NCBI GenBank assembly: GCA_963691705.1
Contig: OY829538.1
Location: forward strand, 32,632,836 to 32,696,835
Origin: Viola odorata
Taxonomy: Eukaryota > Streptophyta > Magnoliopsida > Malpighiales > Violaceae
DNA: 64,000 bases
Direction of reading: 5' to 3'
Shown here: piece after piece, positions 1-11,275 of the stretch
How positions within the stretch are numbered: position 1 is the stretch's first letter
Layout: each line of letters opens with the position of its first letter
Program-made: the position numbers and the translations under genes
Notes under the pieces: model-generated
Told to the model about the DNA's origin: nothing
Databases searched by the model: none
What the model saw: the letters and a program-made list of their open reading frames with translations, nothing else

Positions 1-83
1 CATCCCTAGCATGTGTTGAGGTCGGCAGTCTTCAACCCTAAACTTGTTGCACACCTTAGGAGAATATCTATAACCGTACCTCC

Positions 84-182
84 TTATCACCAATCATTGA
101 TACACACACTTGCTACTTATCACCAATCATTGATACACACACTTGCTACTTATCACCCAACATTGATACACACACTCATTAT
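84..182 (+). repeat. 33-bp direct repeat, three copies, in leader of element A
   Basis: Units start at 84, 117 and 150. The first two are identical over 33 bp (starting ttatcaccaatcattgatac) and the third has several changes. The stretch lies in the untranslated part of element A. The remaining 1-907 leader is AT-rich with A-runs near 300-370 and shows no convincing coding sequence. Confidence 0.85.
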
Positions 183-907
183 CACTAAAGCTCTTATCAC
201 TTATACAAACACCACTTATCACTAGCACTTATCATATTGCACTACAAGTCTTGCATCATTAATCAATACTTGTCATACATCTTGGAGCTCTCTTGCACTA
301 AAAAAAAAATATAGAATTCACAAAAAAAAGAAAAGAATTCAAAACAAAAGAAAAGAATTAAAAAAAAATATATGCAATTAAATCAAAGCAAGGGACTTGA
401 GATAGTAAGCAAGACCGAAGGCTTGTGTGAAGTTTGCGTTTGAGCTTCAATCATTTTAGCAATTGATCTTAAGAAACTTTATTGCTTTTCTTTTACTTTC
501 CTTTCATTTTCTTGAGTAGTTTCTGCTAGCTTTCCTTTGTGTCTTTGGTTTATCCTTCTTGTTTCTCACACTATTTCTACTCTAAGCCTAATTGTTGCGC
601 ACCATTACAACATTCGTGCACCACACTAGGCTTTCTGTGCCTTTTTTCCTTGCCTTGTTTTCCTTGTGTCTCCCGTGCCTTCTTTGTCTTAGAGTCGAGT
701 TGGACTAAGGGCTGGGTTTTGAGAGGAAAATAGAGTGACGTGAGTTGGGGAGAACATTAGAGAGAAGAGTGAAACACGAGAGCAAAACACGAGAGGGAGG
801 GAACTGACCTTTTTAAATACATCTGCTTGCGTTTGTTACTTTTGTAGGTACCATTGAGGATGCGTCCTAGCCACCATTCCGAAGGAGACTCGACCTAGTC
901 AACGAAC

Positions 908-2495
908 ATGGGAAGGCTTGAGGGGATAGAGCCCGAAGGGGGAGCCGAGTCTAGCCCGACCTTGACTCGCCTCGCTGCTCAAATGGCCGAGCAATGGGCG
1001 CGCCAAGAGCAAACCAACCGAGCCATACTCAATGCGCTCGCGGCGCTCACACCGAAACCTACTCCCACACAAAATCCCCACCAAGAACCCCCACCCCAAC
1101 CATCACCCAAAGGACCCACCAAACAACCTTTCGCCCACTATCACCAAAGGACTCGACCTAAGAATCTGAATGATGTAGACTACTATGGGTTCAATCCTCA
1201 TGCAGAAGTTAGGGGAGAGGAGGCCGAAGGAAGTTGCCCAAGTGAGAGAGAAGGGATCCCAAGGGGGCCTCCCACCCCTAGACCACAACTACACCACTCG
1301 GCGCCACCACAATACAACCCATACACCGCACCCTACACCGCACCCCACCGAGAGCCTAGACACCACCTAAACACCACACCCCATCTCGAGCCTAGACGCT
1401 ACCTAGACACCACACAAAATCTCACCCGAAAAACCTATCACCGAGCCGACAACTACATCCCTCGTGGGAGAGCACCAATAAGGATTCATGAGAGGCCTCC
1501 ACCAAACCAACCGCCTCCTTTTGACCCACAGAGGATTAGGGGAGCGCAAAGGCACATTCCCGAAGGACCTCCACATGAGCCACCGGGGCATGATGACTAT
1601 GAGGAATGGTATGAGGACCGGGCCTATAGGTCATATGAGGAGCGAGTGGACAACAAAAACAACATCAAAATGTCCTTGCCTCAATTTGAGGGAAAGGACG
1701 ATCTCGAGGCCTACATTGAATGGGAGAACAAGATGGAAAAGGGTCTTTGCTTGCTACAACTACTCCGAAGAGAAGAAGGTAAAGTTGGCCGTAGTTGAGT
1801 TCACGGGAATGGCCATCCATTGGTGGGATCGCATAGAGATGAATAGGAGATTTGAGAGGAGGGCACCCGTGGCCGATTGGGATGAGCTACTGTTTGAGAT
1901 GAGGCACCGATTTGTGCCACCTTACTACTTGAGAGATTTGCACCGACGCCTTCAACGCCTAAGCCAAGGGTCCAAGAGCATTAGTGAGGACTATCATGAG
2001 TTGTTGACTTGCCTAATGAGGGCAGACATCTGCGAGGAGGTAGAGGCCGCCATGGCTCGATTCTTGGCCAGACTCCATAAGGAGATTGCGGATCCACTTG
2101 ACTTCCACACCTACTCAACGCTAGATGAGATGTTCCATTTGGCACTCAAGATCGAGAGAAAATTAAGCCCTAAACCGAGAAACCATCACTTGTCTACTTT
2201 AACTTCTACTCCTTCTACTACCTTTAAGAGACCTTGGCAAAATCCTAGCAAGACACCCGTGACCACACCAAACACCATCCGCGCCTATACACCTAAACCA
2301 AACACCCTACCACCGAGACCATTACCAAACACCAACACACCTAACCTACCCGTGAGGACCCCCACTAGAGACATCACGTGTTTCAAGTGTGGAGGGAAAG
2401 GCCACATGAGGGCCGAGTGCCCTAATAGGACCATAATAGTGATGTGGGACAATGGGGAAGTGGTAAGCGAAGAGGAAGGGGAGGAAGAGGGTTAG
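908..2495 (+). pseudogene. gag: gag of element A, frameshifted
   Basis: Gag packages the element RNA into virus-like particles. The N-terminal half (from ATG 908) is Pro/His-rich and low-complexity. The Gag core follows (FEGKDD, TGMAIHWWDR, LTCLMRADICEE), then a CCHC zinc knuckle at 2379-2420 (CFKCGGKGHMRAEC). The reading frame shifts near 1740 within a run of A and G: the N-terminal frame runs to 1798, while the core and knuckle are in another frame to 2495. Element D carries a close relative of the same core. The frameshift makes this non-functional as written. The Gag assignment is firm from the core plus the knuckle. Confidence 0.88.
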
Positions 2496-2555
2496 CCTAA
2501 GGAATGTTGGGGAGATGAAGAGGCCACAAGTGAGGATAGTGAGGAATTTGACCAA

Positions 2556-3060
2556 GTAGAGGTGCCACAATGCCTAGTTGTGAGGAGGAGCTTGGGTCTA
2601 AAAGGGAGGGAGAATGACGCCTCCATTGCCCAACGGGAAACTTTGTTCCACACAAGGGGCACGACCAACGGGATGGTAATGTCTATTATCATCAACAACG
2701 GGAGTTGTGCGGATGTGTCTAGTGCTCTCCTAGTGCACTCGCTCGGCCTTACCACCACTAGGCACCCTCACTCGTATGTCTTGAATTAGTTCAATGATGG
2801 GAATACGGTGAAGGTGCAAAAGCAAGTCCACATCTCTTTCAACATTGGCGGCTACAAGGATAAACGCCTATGTGATGTGGCCCCCATGCACTCAAGCCAC
2901 TTACTATAAGGGCGTCCGTGGAAATATGACTGAAGGGCCATACATGACGGCTATAGAAACACTTACAAGCTAGAGCATGATGGCCACAGGTTCTTGATCC
3001 CGCCCTTACCACCGAGCCAAGTTTATGAGGACCAAATCAAGCTAAAAAAGGCTTGCACTA
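2556..3060 (+). pseudogene. Aspartic protease remnant of element A
   Basis: Downstream of gag, 2562-2789 encodes a segment with NNGSCADVSSALLVHSLGL. This matches the layout of Gypsy protease active sites (normally D-[ST]-G-[AS]); here Asn stands where Asp is expected. Element D has the parallel DNSSCANVASQLL. A TAG at 2787-2789 interrupts the frame, and similar text continues to about 3060 with further stops. The function would be polyprotein cleavage. The changed active-site residue and the stops indicate decay. Confidence 0.6.
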
Positions 3061-3200
3061 CATTTGAGGTCTCGGCGGTACTTCAAAGAAAGAAAGGGAG
3101 TGATTGGAGTGGAGAGAAGAAAGTGAGTGGGGAATAAAGGGAAAATAGCGGGCATGAAAACAAAGAGCATGCGCCGAGAGAAGAAAGTGAGAAGAGTGGA

Positions 3201-4172
3201 GTGAAAAAGGGAGAAATGAGTGGGAAAACAAAGCTTGAAAAGAGTAAGCAAGCTATTGAGGCCTCTAGGGAGGTGAAACTGGAGAGAAAAGTGAATTTGA
3301 TGGCCAAAGGGAAGGACATTAGGCATGCGCTAATCATGCGTAAACCTTGCATTTTAATTCACTTTAAACCATTTGTTTTGAATGCCACTAACGCTAACTT
3401 TGCTTTGCCCGAGATGTTGTCTCCTCTTTTGCTAGACTTTAAAGACGTGTTCCCGGATGAGATTCCCGAAGGACTACCACCAACGAGAGGCATTGAGCAC
3501 AAGATAGACTTTGTTACTGGCTCCACCTTACTCAATAGGTCGGCGTACCGATGCAACCCGAAGGAGACCCAAGAGTTGCAAGATCAAATCGATGGATTGA
3601 TGGCTAAGGGATTCATCCAAGAGAGTCTCTGCCCTTATGTCGTGTCGGTCATCCTTGTGCCCAAGAAGGATGGAAGTTGGAGAATGTGCATGGATTGCCG
3701 CGCCATCAACAAAATAACGGTAAAATATTCTCATCTAATCCCTCGCTTAGATGACATGTTAGATGAGTTGTGTGATGCTAAGATGTTTTCAAAAATTGAC
3801 CTAGTAAGTGGTTACCATCAAATCAAGATGAATGATGGTGACCAATGGAAAATGACTTTCAAAACTAAATTCGGATTATATGAGTGGCTTGTGATGCCTT
3901 TCGGCCTCACTAATGCGCCTAGTACTTTCATGCGGTTGATGAACCATGTTTTGAGGCCTTTCATAGGTTGTTTTATTGTGGTGTACTTTGATGACATTCT
4001 AGTCTATAACACTTCACCACAAGCACACTTAGATCATTTGCATCAAGTGTTTCTAACCCTTTGTGAGCACAAACTATTTGCCAAACTCTCCAAGTGTGAG
4101 CACAAACTATTAGCCTTATTTTATAGTTGCTTTTTGATTGTGAGTTTTTCCTCCAAAGCCTTAAGCCATTAG
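3201..4172 (+). pseudogene. Reverse transcriptase of element A, truncated
   Basis: This open frame reads through an RT N-terminus (DVFPDEIPEGLPPTRG), the fingers and palm (VPKKDGSWRMCMDCRAINK, FSKIDLVSGYHQI), MPFGLTNAPSTFMRLMN and the catalytic YFDDIL at 3984-4001. It then ends abruptly after AKLSKC. From about 4096 the translated text is LTR sequence, not the RT thumb or RNase H. The break sits at a 17-bp direct repeat (4062-4078 and 4095-4111), so a deletion joined RT to the LTR. The first 60 or so residues (Lys/Glu-rich) look like the protease-RT linker. The catalytic motif is intact but the enzyme is incomplete. Confidence 0.88.
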
Positions 4173-4552
4173 TCTACCTCTAGGATTCCTAGAACCGTAG
4201 CCTATCTTCTTCTTCAAGCTCACCGACTTGATCATCCTCCATTGATGATAAGGTTGGCCTTGATCTAGAACTCGTTAGTAGTTTGTAATAGGAAGGTTTC
4301 TTGGCCTTTGTTGCCAAGAGGGTTTCCTCGAAACTTCTATGTCTGAAACCCATTGTTTATATATAAAGTCCTTGCCTTTATCCTTCTAAATATTTTGCCT
4401 TCATCCATTAAATATTTCACTGCAACTCCTTTTCCATTTCCTATCATCCGAACGTCCATCAATCTACCAACGCCTAAGCCAACCGTGCGCGAGACTAGGT
4501 CCGACTCCATCAAAGCGACGCCAAGGCCTTCTAAGGAACTTGGGGCTTATCA
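4108..4552 (+). repeat. 3' LTR fragment of element A (R/U5 part)
   Basis: The layout matches the end of element D's LTR: a statement-like series 'tgattgtgag', 'tagaaccg', 'cttgatcatc', 'actaggtccgactcc', and the terminal TTATCA at 4552. The first half of the LTR is absent because of the deletion at 4096. Immediately downstream the sequence becomes element B pol, so A or its relative was inserted in, or joined to, Athila-like DNA. Confidence 0.65.
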
Positions 4553-4689
4553 CCTTACCCACCTATCTGAAATATGTTTATCTTGGCCCCGACGACTCCC
4601 TCCCGGTCATCATATCCAGTACCTTAGCCAGGCCCGAAGAAATAGAGTTGATTTTCTTACTCAAAGAATGGCCCGCTGTTGCCAATGAC
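4553..4689 (+). repeat. Displaced copy of element B pol linker
   Basis: Bases 4556-4665 closely match 6985-7094, the protease-RT linker of element B (encoding KYVYLGPDDSLPVIIS), with a few substitutions. Here the copy is followed directly by gag, not RT. So this is either the right flank of an older Athila-like copy into which A inserted, or a rearranged fragment. Confidence 0.75.
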
Positions 4690-4692
4690 TAG

Positions 4693-6007
4693 ATGCTCAA
4701 ATCAGCAGTCATGTACCATCTCCCTCTTTTCCATAGTATGGCCAAGGAAAATTCTCATAGGCACCTCCAGCAGCTGCACAATATTTGCGAGGCCATGAAG
4801 CCCACCAACGTCAGTATAGAGCAAGCTAAGCTCCGTGCATTCATGTGATCCCTCAAGGACGACACCCTCGATTGGTTCCACGACCTCCCTCCTAAATCCA
4901 TTCACTCATGGGCAGAAATGTCGAAAGCATTCATGGACAAGTATTATCCGGCGTCTATATCCATGATCACTGGCAAGAAGTTGGTCTCTATCCTTCAAAA
5001 GGACACGGAGAACCTCGATCAGTATTATGAGTGCTTCAAGAAGATGCAAGCGTTATGCCTTTCCCACAACCTAACCGAGCATGCCCTCATCCAATATTTT
5101 TGTGAAGGTTTGCGGGCGTATGACAAGGCCTTGCTAAATGCCGCCGCAAACGGTTCTCTTTGTGCCCTCACGCCAGTTGCTGCTAAGGCCACCATTGAAC
5201 TTATGGCGAAAAATGTCGTGCCCATGATCAACAACACCAATCAATACGCCCGCTCAGCAGCGATGGAAAATCAATTGGCCGTCATCATGGGTATGCTTCA
5301 AAATATGGCAGCGGGACAACCTATCCAAATGAAAGCCTACCAGATCTTCCAATTCTAAGATCATCCCACCGATGCCTGCCCGTTCATTCCAGATGAAATT
5401 CAAGTTAATGCAGCAGGAGGATATAATGCCCCATATGGCCAAAACTACAACCAGAATTGTAAACAGCCCAACCCCGGCTGGTCGAACAACCAATAGGGCC
5501 TAGCCAACAACAGCAACAAAATCCTTATGGCAACCACCCACCTCCATACAACATGCAAAATTTCAAACCGAGGCCTATGTACCACAACAACTAGTACCAT
5601 TATTAGCCACCAGAGGGACAAGTCTTCACAACCCCTGGCCCTATCTTACCTAGCGAAGATGGGCCCTCAAAAGAGTTGTGGATCTGGAAATGCAAATGGC
5701 GGTCTTGACGGGTGAAATGAAGGAACTAAAAAATAAGGGCAGATTGCTAGGGAAAACTGAACCCAACTCGAAACACGGAGCGTGTGCTATCACCCTTCGG
5801 AGCGGTCTCCATTTGCCTTCTCGTGAAAATTCAGACCTCGATGGCGACCCATCTAGCTCCTCTCTTCTAGCCCCGATAATGAATCTGTCGAGCCCTCGAT
5901 CAAGAAAAAACAAGTTCCTAAGAACAAGGAGCCCAAGATTCAAGAATGCATGGAAGATCGCATCCGTTCTCCTCAAGGCTCTTTGCGTAATGATAAAATC
6001 CACCTGA
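4693..6007 (+). pseudogene. gag: gag of element B, multiple stops
   Basis: Starting at ATG 4693, the text matches plant Athila-like Gag (HLPLFHSMAKENSHRHLQQL, DWFHDLPPKSIHSW, FMDKYYPAS). A TGA at 4846 interrupts it and the long open stretch resumes to a TAA at 5356. In the same frame the C-terminal part continues (DACPFIPDEIQVNAAGGYN, NPGWSNNQ) to a TAG near 5495. A later segment (5678-6007) contains GACAITLRSG, the conserved box found just before protease in this lineage. Gag would form the particle core. At least three stops or shifts separate these pieces. Confidence 0.82.
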
Positions 6008-6059
6008 GTTTACCCAGGAGTATATCCACAAGATCCTTGAACCGCCCTTCCCTCAAAGG

Positions 6060-7082
6060 CTAGTCAAGTCCAAGAAGGATAGTGAGGATCGCGAGATTTT
6101 CGACATGTTCAGCAAGGTCCTTGTAAACATCCCCTTGCTACAAGCAGTCAAGAACGTGCCTAGATATGCCAAGTTCTTAAAACAGTTATGTACAAACAAG
6201 TGCAAGCTAGCCGGGGTCAACAAGATCAATGTAGGGATCAATGTCTCTACTCATATTCAACGCAAAATTCCCCCCAAATGTAAAGATCAAGGGTTGTTCA
6301 TTATCCCAATCAAGATTGGCATGGTGGATATTAGGAAAGCCATGTGCGACTTAGGAGCAGGCAACAACGTCATGCCCTTGACAATCTACAACAATCTAGG
6401 CCTCGGGCCGCTGAAAAGCACCAGACTTGTCATCCAATTGGCAGACCGATCAACTGTTTACCTAGAGGGGGTTATCGAAGATATCTTAGTACAAGTGGGT
6501 GAATTTTTATTCCTGGCGGATTTCTACGTCATTGCCATGGGAGATGCTGAAGCCACCAAGTCCACGGATGTACTTCTTGGGCGACCATTCCTTGCCACTA
6601 CAAGGGCTAAGATCGACGTGCATGATGCTTCAATTTCCCTTGAATTCGATGGCGAGACCATCAAATTCAACATGCTTGACTCCATGCGATATCCCTCTGA
6701 ATTTTCCAGTGTGAAATCTGTTGATATTATTAACCCTTATGTTGAAGAACTATCCGATTTACACTCTATTGAACCCTTGCAGATTGCCCTCGACCGGAGC
6801 ATCACACCTGAAATATTGGAAGTTCTGGCCTCGACAATAGCAACCCCACCAGAGTTGCATGATGTTGTCGCAGCTCTAGAAGAACAACCTTCCGACGCAT
6901 CTTCCCCCATCAAGGCCTCGAATTTGCCAACGGACCACTCCAAACTCCATCCATCCCTAGTTCAAGCACCAAGCTTGGAATTGAAGACCTTTCCCACCTA
7001 CCTAAAATATGTTTATCTTGGCCCTGACGACTCCCTCCCGGTCATCATATCCAGTACCTTGGCCAGACCCGAAGAAATATAG
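6060..7082 (+). pseudogene. Aspartic protease and linker of element B
   Basis: The 325-codon open frame from 6105 contains VPRYAKFLKQLCTNK, typical of the region before Athila protease, then the active-site-like CDLGAGNNVMP (Asp codon at 6348-6350), IQLADRST and the flap-like DVLLGRPFLATTRA. The C-terminal part is an acidic linker with LKYVYLGPDDSLPVIIS, ending at TAG 7080-7082. RT follows in the same frame, so protease and RT were one polyprotein. Expected role: cleavage of Gag-Pol. The DLGA form of the catalytic triad is normal in this lineage. Confidence 0.85.
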
Positions 7083-8130
7083 TTGATTTCCTTACTCAAA
7101 GAATTTAAGCAAGCCATCGGATGGACTATAGCTGACATCAAGGCCCTGTCACCAGCTCTGTGTACGCACTGTATTCATCTAGAGGAAGAGAGCAAAACTA
7201 TCCGTCAACCTTAACGCAGATTAAATCCGCCCATGATGGAGGTGGTCAAGAAAGAGGTCGTGAAGTTGCTAGATGCGGGAGTCATCTACCCTATCTCAGA
7301 CAGCCCATGGGATAGCCCTATCCAGGTCGTGCCCAAGAAATCTGGCATTACCATCATAGTAGGGCAAGACGGAGAATTGATTCCTACAAGGATCCAAAAT
7401 GGGTGGCGTGTGTGTATTGACTACCGTCGCTTAAACGCAGCTACAAGGAAGGATCATTTCCCACTTCCCTTTATTGATCAAATGCTAGAGCGTCTCACGG
7501 GCAAGACGCATTATTGTTGTTTGGATGGCTATTCCGGTTTCCATCAAATTCCAATTGCCCTTGAAGACCAGGAGAAAACCACATTCACCCGCCCCTTCGC
7601 CACGTTTGCCTATAGATGGATGCCTTTCGGTCTTTGCAATGCTCCCGCCACCTTCCAACGATGAATGGTGAGCATCTTTTCTGAGTTTGTGGAGGATTGT
7701 ATCGAGGCCTTTATGGATGACTTCACAGTATATGGCAACTCTTTCCTAGAATGTATTTCCAACCTCAGAAAAATCTTGCAACGATGTGTCGAGACCAATC
7801 TGGTGCTAAATTTCAAAAAATGTCATTTCATGGTGAATCGAGGCCTCATTCTTGGCCATGTCGTCTCAAGTGATGGGATCCAAGTGGATAGAGCTAAGAG
7901 AGAAATTATTGAAATCCTACCCTATCCCACTTGTGTTTTAAGGACGTGCTTTCTTTTCTTGGTCATGCTGGATTTTATCGACGATTCATTAAGGATTTTT
8001 CAAAGATCACCCAACCAATGTGTCGATTGCTTTAAAAGGACAAAGATTTCATCTTTGGTGACAGCTGCAAGGTCGCATTCGATACCCTCAAGGCCAAGCT
8101 CATTTCTGCTCCCATCATTCGAGCCCCTGA
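7083..8130 (+). pseudogene. Reverse transcriptase of element B
   Basis: Same frame as the protease. Visible are the linker VVPKKSGIT, RVCIDYRRLNAATRKDHFP, CCLDGYSGFHQI, WMPFGLCNAPATFQR and the catalytic FMDD at 7710-7721 (FMDDFTVYG), then VLNFKKCHFMV and LGHVVSSDGIQVDRAK. Stops occur at 7080 (TAG), 7212 (TAA) and 7662 (TGA, replacing the expected Cys before MVSIF). A frameshift near 7935 moves the [11 protein letters not shown] part into another frame. All key RT blocks remain recognisable, so decay is by point changes rather than deletion. Confidence 0.9.
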
Positions 8131-8859
8131 TTGGACCATTCCCTTCGAGACATGTGTGATGCCAGCAATACAGCCCTAGGCGCCGTCTTGGGACAAAAAA
8201 AGGACAAGGAAACGTATGTGATTTACTATGCATCGAAGCTACTAGATCCTGCCCAACAAAACTACACCACCACAGAGAAAGAGCTACTGGCGGTTGTCTA
8301 CACCCTCGACAAATTCAGACAGTACCTCTTAGGAATGCATGTCATAGTCTATACGGATCATTCCGCCCTGAGGTGTCTATTGACAAAAGCATATGCAAAG
8401 CCCCGTCTCATCCGTTGGATCTTGCTTCTTAAAGAGTTCAACCTCCTGATTAAGGATAAGAAAGGTTCAGAAAATTCGGTGGCAAATCATTTAAGCCTGC
8501 TTCAAGCCCGAGATGATGACCCGCTGGTGCCAATTAGAGACAATTTTCCTGATGAACGATTATGTCTAGCCCAAGCTGTCCAATTCCCATGGTTCTCAAA
8601 CATAGCCAACTTTTGTGCTACAGGTTCCTATCCCGCCGATGCCTCGACATCAGAACGCAACAGGATTAGGAGACAATCCAGGTATTACGTCTGGGACAGT
8701 CCTTACTTGTGGAAGCACTGTTCAGACCAGATCATCAGACGCTGCGTAACTATGGATGAGGTACCCTCGATCCCTAAGTTCTGTCACTCGACAACTGAAG
8801 GAGGCCATTTCGCATCTAAAAAGACTGCCTTGAAAGTCTTGGAAGCAGGCCTATACTAG
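8131..8859 (+). pseudogene. RNase H and integrase zinc-binding region of element B
   Basis: A small frameshift near 8149 brings in this frame. RNase H begins with MCDASNTALGAVLGQ (catalytic Asp). It continues with [26 protein letters not shown] (Glu) and VYTDHSALRCL (Asp), then KGSENSVANHLS, where the usual Asp before HLS is Asn. The integrase N-terminal zinc finger follows: FCHSTTEGGHFASKKT gives the two His, and the Cys pair lies beyond the TAG at 8857 (LFCAS, then PRC with a TGA replacing one expected Cys). The 8625-8992 part is repeated at 13497-13864 after element C. Confidence 0.88.
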
Positions 8860-8992
8860 CCATCCATTTTTAAGGACTCCTATCTGTTTTGTGCATCATG
8901 ACCTCGATGTCAAGCAACAAGAAATATAGGCGCCAAGAATCAAATGCCCTTGATGGGTATTATCTCTTATGAAATCTTCGATATATGGGGCA
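8625..8992 (+). repeat. 368-bp direct repeat, left copy, flanking element C
   Basis: This integrase zinc-finger segment of element B is repeated at 13497-13864 with equal length, no indels and about eight substitutions by eye (about 2%). The left copy continues the upstream pol frame and the right copy continues into the integrase core. The pair therefore behaves like a target-site duplication, though such duplications are normally 4-6 bp. Confidence 0.95.
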
Positions 8993-9654
8993 ATATGAGC
9001 TTAAAGGCTCCAGCTCATCCTCATGCCTTGCCGGGACCAGCCATGACAAGCGGCAAGCCTAAACCCTTGGAAACCATGAGTCTGCACGGCTAAGGCCTTG
9101 CATTCTCCTTACACCCACCTTCTGTTTGGCTGAAGCCCATCCTCCAAGCCTATCTTCATTTGCTGCCAAGGCCAAGCCCCTTTGTCTAAGGGTGTAAGGG
9201 TATTTACCCTTTGTTAGGTTTTTAGTATTTAAAGTGCAAACATTTCATTTTAGCACTTGCCTTTGATTTTGATGATATTCTCTTTGGCCAATTCTTAGAG
9301 TAAACTAGTGTAACTTAGGGTTCTTGGTAACCGGTGCCAATAGGGCTGAAAACCATTGTTTATCTTCCATCTCTTCTTGAGTTTCGTTCTTAAATCAGAA
9401 AAGAGAGATCCTTAACTAGTTTATAAAAAGGTTGCTTGGTTTAATATCAAGAGGGTTTTCTAATTAGTTGAGTTCTATTATGTTTAATCCATTCCATCAC
9501 TACAATACATCCATCAAGCCGCTGCAAGTAACTCCATTAAACGCCACCTTCATCCGTTCATCCAAACCAGCAACTGACCTCTCACAAGAGGACTAGATCC
9601 ATCTTCATCTCCATTTCAGTCTTCTTCTCCAAAACAGAAGTTGAGCCCTTATCA
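8993..9654 (+). repeat. 5' LTR of element C, lacking its first two bases
   Basis: It aligns with 12835-13496 over its whole length. The 3' copy starts TGATATGA, but here the two bases before ATATGA are CA, which belong to the host repeat ending at 8992, so the terminal TG is absent. The end TTATCA is intact. A TATA-like TATTTAAA lies at 9226-9233, consistent with a U3 promoter. About 17 differences separate it from the 3' LTR. Confidence 0.92.
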
Positions 9655-11275
9655 AGTGGTAGCGAAGCTTCAGTTGTCCTCTAGGTTGGTTTTTCTTGTT
9701 CTCCTCTTCATTTCTACGGTTAGAATCATCTTCTCTACCGTAGAACGTCTTTCCTTTGTGCTGAAATTTTTCTGTTTTTCATATCCGTTCCTCTCTTCGG
9801 TTCAAATTGATTTTCCTTGAGTTTCTTCGGTTCAAACACCTTGATTCTTATTTTCTATGGTTTAAACATTGTTTTCTACCATAGGAATCATTCCCACCTC
9901 ATTTGAAAATTTTGGTGTTCTTGAAGAATTTCTTGTCTTTTAGTGTGCTGAATTTTGGAAGAACACAATTGCTGAAATTTTTTGTGTTTGTGTGCATCTA
10001 CATGGACGAAAATTCATCTTCTTAAATGTGTATTTTCTGCTGAAGTTATTGGAGCTTCCTATGGTGGCCTTGAGAGCCATGTGGATTGATTTGTTCTCTT
10101 GCTAAGTGCCGAAATTGCTTGTCCAACCATAGCTGGCCACATCACCTTGATTGTGAGCCTAGTATTTTCCTCAATTGTGAGCCAAGCATTTCAGCTTGCT
10201 CACTACTCTAGGCCGGCCCTAATTTAACATCCTTACACTTTGTATGCTTGTCATACACGTCCACCTCACATGCCACATCACTTGCTTGGTCATCCACTCA
10301 TTTAGTGACACATCATCTTCACTTGCCACATCACATTTTTGGCTTTTAGTGAAAAAATTTCAAGAGCAAAAACTAGTTTTCTTTCACTTCATCTTTTAAA
10401 AATACTTGTCATACAAGTGAGTCTTCTTCACCCTTTGCAAAAACAGAATTTAAAAGAAGGGAACTAAAAGATTTGATCAAAAAGAAAAGAAAAAGTGATC
10501 AAGTTCCTCACTTCTAAAAAAAAAAAAAAAAAGAGAAGAAAAGCAAAGGAGTCACAAGCAAGAAACTACTTGTGTGTATGAATTTTAGGTGAATTACATT
10601 GTTTTTGAAGTGTCCTTGTGGAAGAACACAAGTTTCGATTTTCAATTTGTGCCTTCCAATTCGGATTTTTCTTTTTCGGATTTCCATTCCTAGTTTTTTT
10701 ATTACCTTCGCTTTTTACCCTTTTGAGAGGGTAGTTGCCCTCCAAAACCTCTGAAATTTTGACAGCTTAAACTTCAATCTGAGGGGAACAATTCTTATGT
10801 TGGAAACTTCTCCTAATTCTGTTGGTTTCATATACTTCTATCCAATTCAAAATCATTGTGCAGTTTTCACTCGAAATTTCAGCTTTGAGTCTTTCATTTC
10901 TTTGTGATTTTATCTTCTTGTTTCCTTTAGTCTTTTCTTGAGTAGCTTGTCTTAGTGTTTTCCTTTCTTTGTTTCCGCGCATATACATATCTACTCTAAG
11001 TCAATTTAGTGATCAAAATCAAGTTCTCTTCTTTGATCACTATTTCGGCTTTCCTTCACCTTTCCTTCACCTTTCCTTCTAGCCCTAGTTTTCATTGCTT
11101 TTCCTTGTGCCTTAGTGATTCTTTGAGTCATTACTGCCTTCAGTTTTGGTTTGGGACTTGGAGAGAGAATTGTGAGCTTATTAGAGTGATAAACATGAGT
11201 GCAAACACGTGAGGGAGGGACTAACATTTTTATTAGCTATCAATTGTGTTTGTTTCTTTTTGTAGGTTATTTTTC
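9655..11275 (+). other. Untranslated leader of element C
   Basis: About 1.6 kb with no convincing ORF. The bases after the LTR (agtggtagcgaagc) sit where a primer binding site belongs and weakly resemble the tggtatcagagc type, which is uncertain. There is an A-run near 10507-10524 and many short AT-rich stretches. The last bases contain tttgtttctttttgtaggt (11249-11267), shared with elements A and D at the same position before their ORFs. It could be a leader splice acceptor. Confidence 0.65.

Larger units (their letters stand above)
1..4552 (+). mobile_element. Truncated chromovirus-like Ty3/Gypsy LTR retrotransposon (element A)
   Basis: The region holds, in order, an untranslated leader, gag with a CCHC zinc knuckle, a protease remnant, a reverse transcriptase that stops shortly after the YFDDIL motif, and an LTR tail ending in TTATCA at 4552. 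This is Gypsy order. RNase H, integrase and the 5' part of the 3' LTR are missing, and the 5' LTR is outside the window or lost. Several frame breaks show it is inactive. The RT wording (VPKKDGSWRMCMDCRAINK, MPFGLTNAPSTF) is typical of plant chromoviruses, but without integrase and chromodomain the lineage is inferred. The leader and LTR style match elements C and D in this window. Confidence 0.85.
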
